Assembly: GCF_029227915.1 (NCBI RefSeq)
Contig: NC_079880.1
Span: 15,022,001-15,086,000, forward strand
Length of the DNA stretch: 64,000 nucleotides
Direction: 5' to 3'
Source: Hydractinia symbiolongicarpus
Lineage: Eukaryota > Cnidaria > Hydrozoa > Anthoathecata > Hydractiniidae
The translations under genes and the position numbers were made by a program. Of this stretch, positions 62,686 to 64,000 are shown piece by piece; position 1 is the first letter of the stretch, and the number at the start of each line of letters is the position of its first letter. The notes under the pieces were generated by a model that saw only the letters and a program-made list of their open reading frames with translations, made no database searches and had not been told where the DNA came from.

Positions 62686-63159
62686 ATGTCTTTTCTTGCA
62701 AAATTACAGAGGAAGATTAGAGTGCAGAAACAGCAAATTGAGGCTCTTGAATATGACCTGATAAAACGACAGGAATGTGTTGACTATATGAATGAGGATC
62801 TCGAGTTCCTGAACGAAGATCTCGAAAAATCCCAGGAAATTGAGACTCTTCGAAAGAGATGCACCGCGCAGGAACCTGGGCAGGGTAATGTGATCGTAAT
62901 TTACCGTAAACATACCACACCTGACGATGACGAGTATCATCGTCTCCCGTATATGCTCCAGCGTGTTCAAAGACGCGATATAAGCAGCACAAAGAGTTGG
63001 TTTAAAGAGAAATTTCCAAAGTCTGAAGAGATTGTCGTCATTGACAAACCCAACCTTGTACGCGCCTTCAACAGGTTTGAGGAAGTAGGACTCGTCGAGC
63101 GAAACAGAGGCCACGTCAAACTGATCGATCGAAGTCACATGTTTTTGTTGCTCTTCTAG
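62686..63159 (+). CDS. BRO-family C-terminal-type protein, lacks Bro-N
   Basis: 157 residues from ATG 62686. A long coiled coil (about residues 5-60) leads into a conserved domain with VIVIYRKHTTPDDDEYHRL, VQRRD and PKSEEIVVIDKPNLVRAFNR. The same coil-plus-domain follows in the ORF at 63602-64000, which sits after a Bro-N remnant, so this copy looks like a BRO protein that has lost its N-terminal DNA-binding part. BRO proteins of insect and giant viruses bind nucleic acid. The stop codon lies in the loop of the downstream hairpin. Intact. Confidence 0.65.
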   Translation: MSFLAKLQRKIRVQKQQIEALEYDLIKRQECVDYMNEDLEFLNEDLEKSQEIETLRKRCTAQEPGQGNVIVIYRKHTTPDDDEYHRLPYMLQRVQRRDISSTKSWFKEKFPKSEEIVVIDKPNLVRAFNRFEEVGLVERNRGHVKLIDRSHMFLLLF

Positions 63160-63170
63160 AGCAACAAAAA
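63142..63170 (+). terminator. Perfect 12-bp hairpin overlapping the gene end
   Basis: TTTTTGTTGCTC (63142-63153) and GAGCAACAAAAA (63159-63170) pair perfectly around the loop TTCTA; the TAG stop of the preceding ORF is at 63157-63159. Followed by TCACGAGCGCCGTCCTTGCA, nearly the same as after the hairpin at 62605-62630. Confidence 0.75.
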
Positions 63171-63233
63171 TCACGAGCGCCGTCCTTGCAGACATGATCC
63201 CCAGTTGATTTTTTTAAAAAAAAACAAGTCCGA

Positions 63234-63536
63234 TCCTTCACTGTAAAGGGTAAAGGGCAATGCCTAGTGGCCCGTGATGTTGTTAGAGCCGTTGGGTATA
63301 CGGATAATGAAAATGGGAAGAGGGCGGTTCGAACCCATGTCCCCAGCAGGTACATAATACGATATAAGGACGTTATGGAAGAGGATGTTAAAGAGGACGC
63401 TGAGCGTCCCCTTAATCCGGACACGGTTTTACTGACAGAAGCGGATCTTTATTGCCTCTTCTTGAGGTGTCATAAACCTGAAGCAGAATCATTTTTTAGG
63501 TGGGTTGTAGAGGAGGTTATGCCCAGAGGAATGTGA
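63234..63536 (+). pseudogene. Bro-N domain remnant
   Basis: Frame open from about 63234 without a convincing ATG (a GTG lies at 63267), reading VARDVVRAVGYTDNENGK, RAVRTHVP, LLTEADLYCLFLRCHKPEAE and WVVEEVMPRGM, then stop at 63534. These are the core of the Bro-N DNA-binding domain. The start is damaged and the C-terminal half now lies in another frame (63602-64000). Confidence 0.8.
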
Positions 63537-63601
63537 AGGCTCGCTGCGACCATTGAGGAAAAGGACGTGGTATCGAAGAAAATGACATCGAAGAAGGAGA
63601 T

Positions 63602-64000
63602 ATGGCCCTGGCACTGCTTAACGATGATCTCGAGGACAGGGATAGACAGCTTGTGGTGTTGAATGGCGATCTTGAGGAAAAGGATCGCCAGCTTGCAGCA
63701 CAGTGGCAAGAAAATGCGAGACTCCGTGAAAGGTATGTGCAACATGCTAAAGATCCTCGAAAAGACAATGTGATCATGATTTATCATAAACATACGACTC
63801 CTGATGAGGATGAGTTTCACCACCTCCGATATTACTGCGCACGTGTACAAAGACGTGCTTTACCCACTAAAAGAAGATGGTTCAAGGATAAATACCCTAA
63901 GTCTGAAGAGATTGTGGTGATCGATAATGCCAATAGTATTCACGCGTTTAACAGATTTGCAGAGGAGGGGCACGTGGAACGACACATATGCTACTTCAAG
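63602..64000 (+). CDS. BRO C-terminal half, runs off the right edge
   Basis: ATG 63602 opens 133 codons to the window end without a stop. Acidic/basic coiled coil (LNDDLEDRDRQL, repeated as LNGDLEEKDRQL), then the conserved block VIMIYHKHTTPDEDEFHHL and PKSEEIVVIDNANSIHAFNR, closely matching 62686-63159. It is probably the C-terminal part of the Bro-N gene just upstream, separated by a stop at 63534 and a frame change. Confidence 0.7.
   Translation, partial: MALALLNDDLEDRDRQLVVLNGDLEEKDRQLAAQWQENARLRERYVQHAKDPRKDNVIMIYHKHTTPDEDEFHHLRYYCARVQRRALPTKRRWFKDKYPKSEEIVVIDNANSIHAFNRFAEEGHVERHICYFK

Larger units (their letters stand above)
55745..64000 (+). mobile_element. Endogenous virus-like element of Polinton/Maverick type, partial
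   Basis: A run of plus-strand genes with visibly higher G+C than the flanks: protein-primed family B DNA polymerase, conserved unknown, membrane ORFs, HNH endonuclease, packaging ATPase and BRO-type proteins. Polymerase plus A32-like ATPase is the Polinton/adintovirus pair; BRO and zinc-ribbon HNH proteins are widespread in large DNA viruses. The left end lacks an inverted repeat and the polymerase lacks an ATG, so that side is truncated. Integrase, capsid and protease genes are not seen. The element is decayed (stops and shifts in four genes) but several small ORFs remain open. Confidence 0.78.

Noticed and set aside
62704-63195. Minus-strand ORF of 163 codons over the BRO-like gene
   Set aside because: It is the antisense of a plus-strand frame supported by its duplicate at 63602-64000.

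Overview
The window looks like an A+T-rich metazoan genome, most likely a cnidarian and plausibly a hydrozoan. The reasons are spliced and intronless genes with animal-type GT/AG introns, a family of secreted MACPF proteins of the kind cnidarians carry, CR1-like LINEs, tRNA-like SINE heads, non-autonomous Helitrons, many AGCTAGCT-like simple motifs, and a large load of decayed mobile DNA. There are no bacterial operons. The species call is inference; no rRNA or mitochondrial marker is present.

Layout. 1-10684 is a nest of mobile elements, all coding on the minus strand: the 5' part of a Helitron-type ORF (8609-10684, with a 2A-like peptide and a cysteine-peptidase-like domain) abuts a CR1-like LINE (about 8620 down to the left edge), and the LINE's ORF2 is split by a 5.3-kb DNA transposon (940-6266, 3-bp target duplication). 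10685-13200 is repeat-rich spacer with SINE-like pieces. 13202-14155 is an intact single-exon class A GPCR. 14156-18810 shows no gene. 18811-21176 is a decayed THAP / P-element-type transposase with an inverted tail. 22665-45030 holds three related MACPF genes or pseudogenes (22665-23933 minus, 33837-36818 minus with one intron, 43706-45030 plus and broken), separated by pogo/Tigger derivatives, Helitrons (two joined head to tail, one inside the MACPF intron), a second copy of the DNA-transposon ORF, an internally deleted LINE and a dispersed repeat family. 46174-46394 is a long ATTT microsatellite.

47413-47862 is a lone relative of a gene in the viral-type element at the right end. 50334-51281 is an intact single-exon agmatine-deiminase / peptidyl-arginine-deiminase-like gene. 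51512-54568 is a transposon-like unit with 10-bp flanking duplications carrying a dead RecQ-type helicase and a second broken ORF; it lies in or next to a 23-bp minisatellite.

55745 to the right edge is a virus-like element of Polinton/Maverick type with visibly higher G+C. In order it has a protein-primed family B DNA polymerase (several breaks), a conserved unknown gene, small membrane-protein ORFs, a zinc-ribbon HNH endonuclease (two stops), an A32/FtsK-HerA packaging ATPase (one stop), a coiled-coil membrane ORF, and two BRO-type ORFs, the last running off the window. Several intergenic junctions carry a short strong hairpin, mostly of the form TTTTTGT...ACAAAAA, which looks like a 3'-end signal of this element. 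No capsid or integrase gene is visible; they may lie beyond the right edge or be lost.
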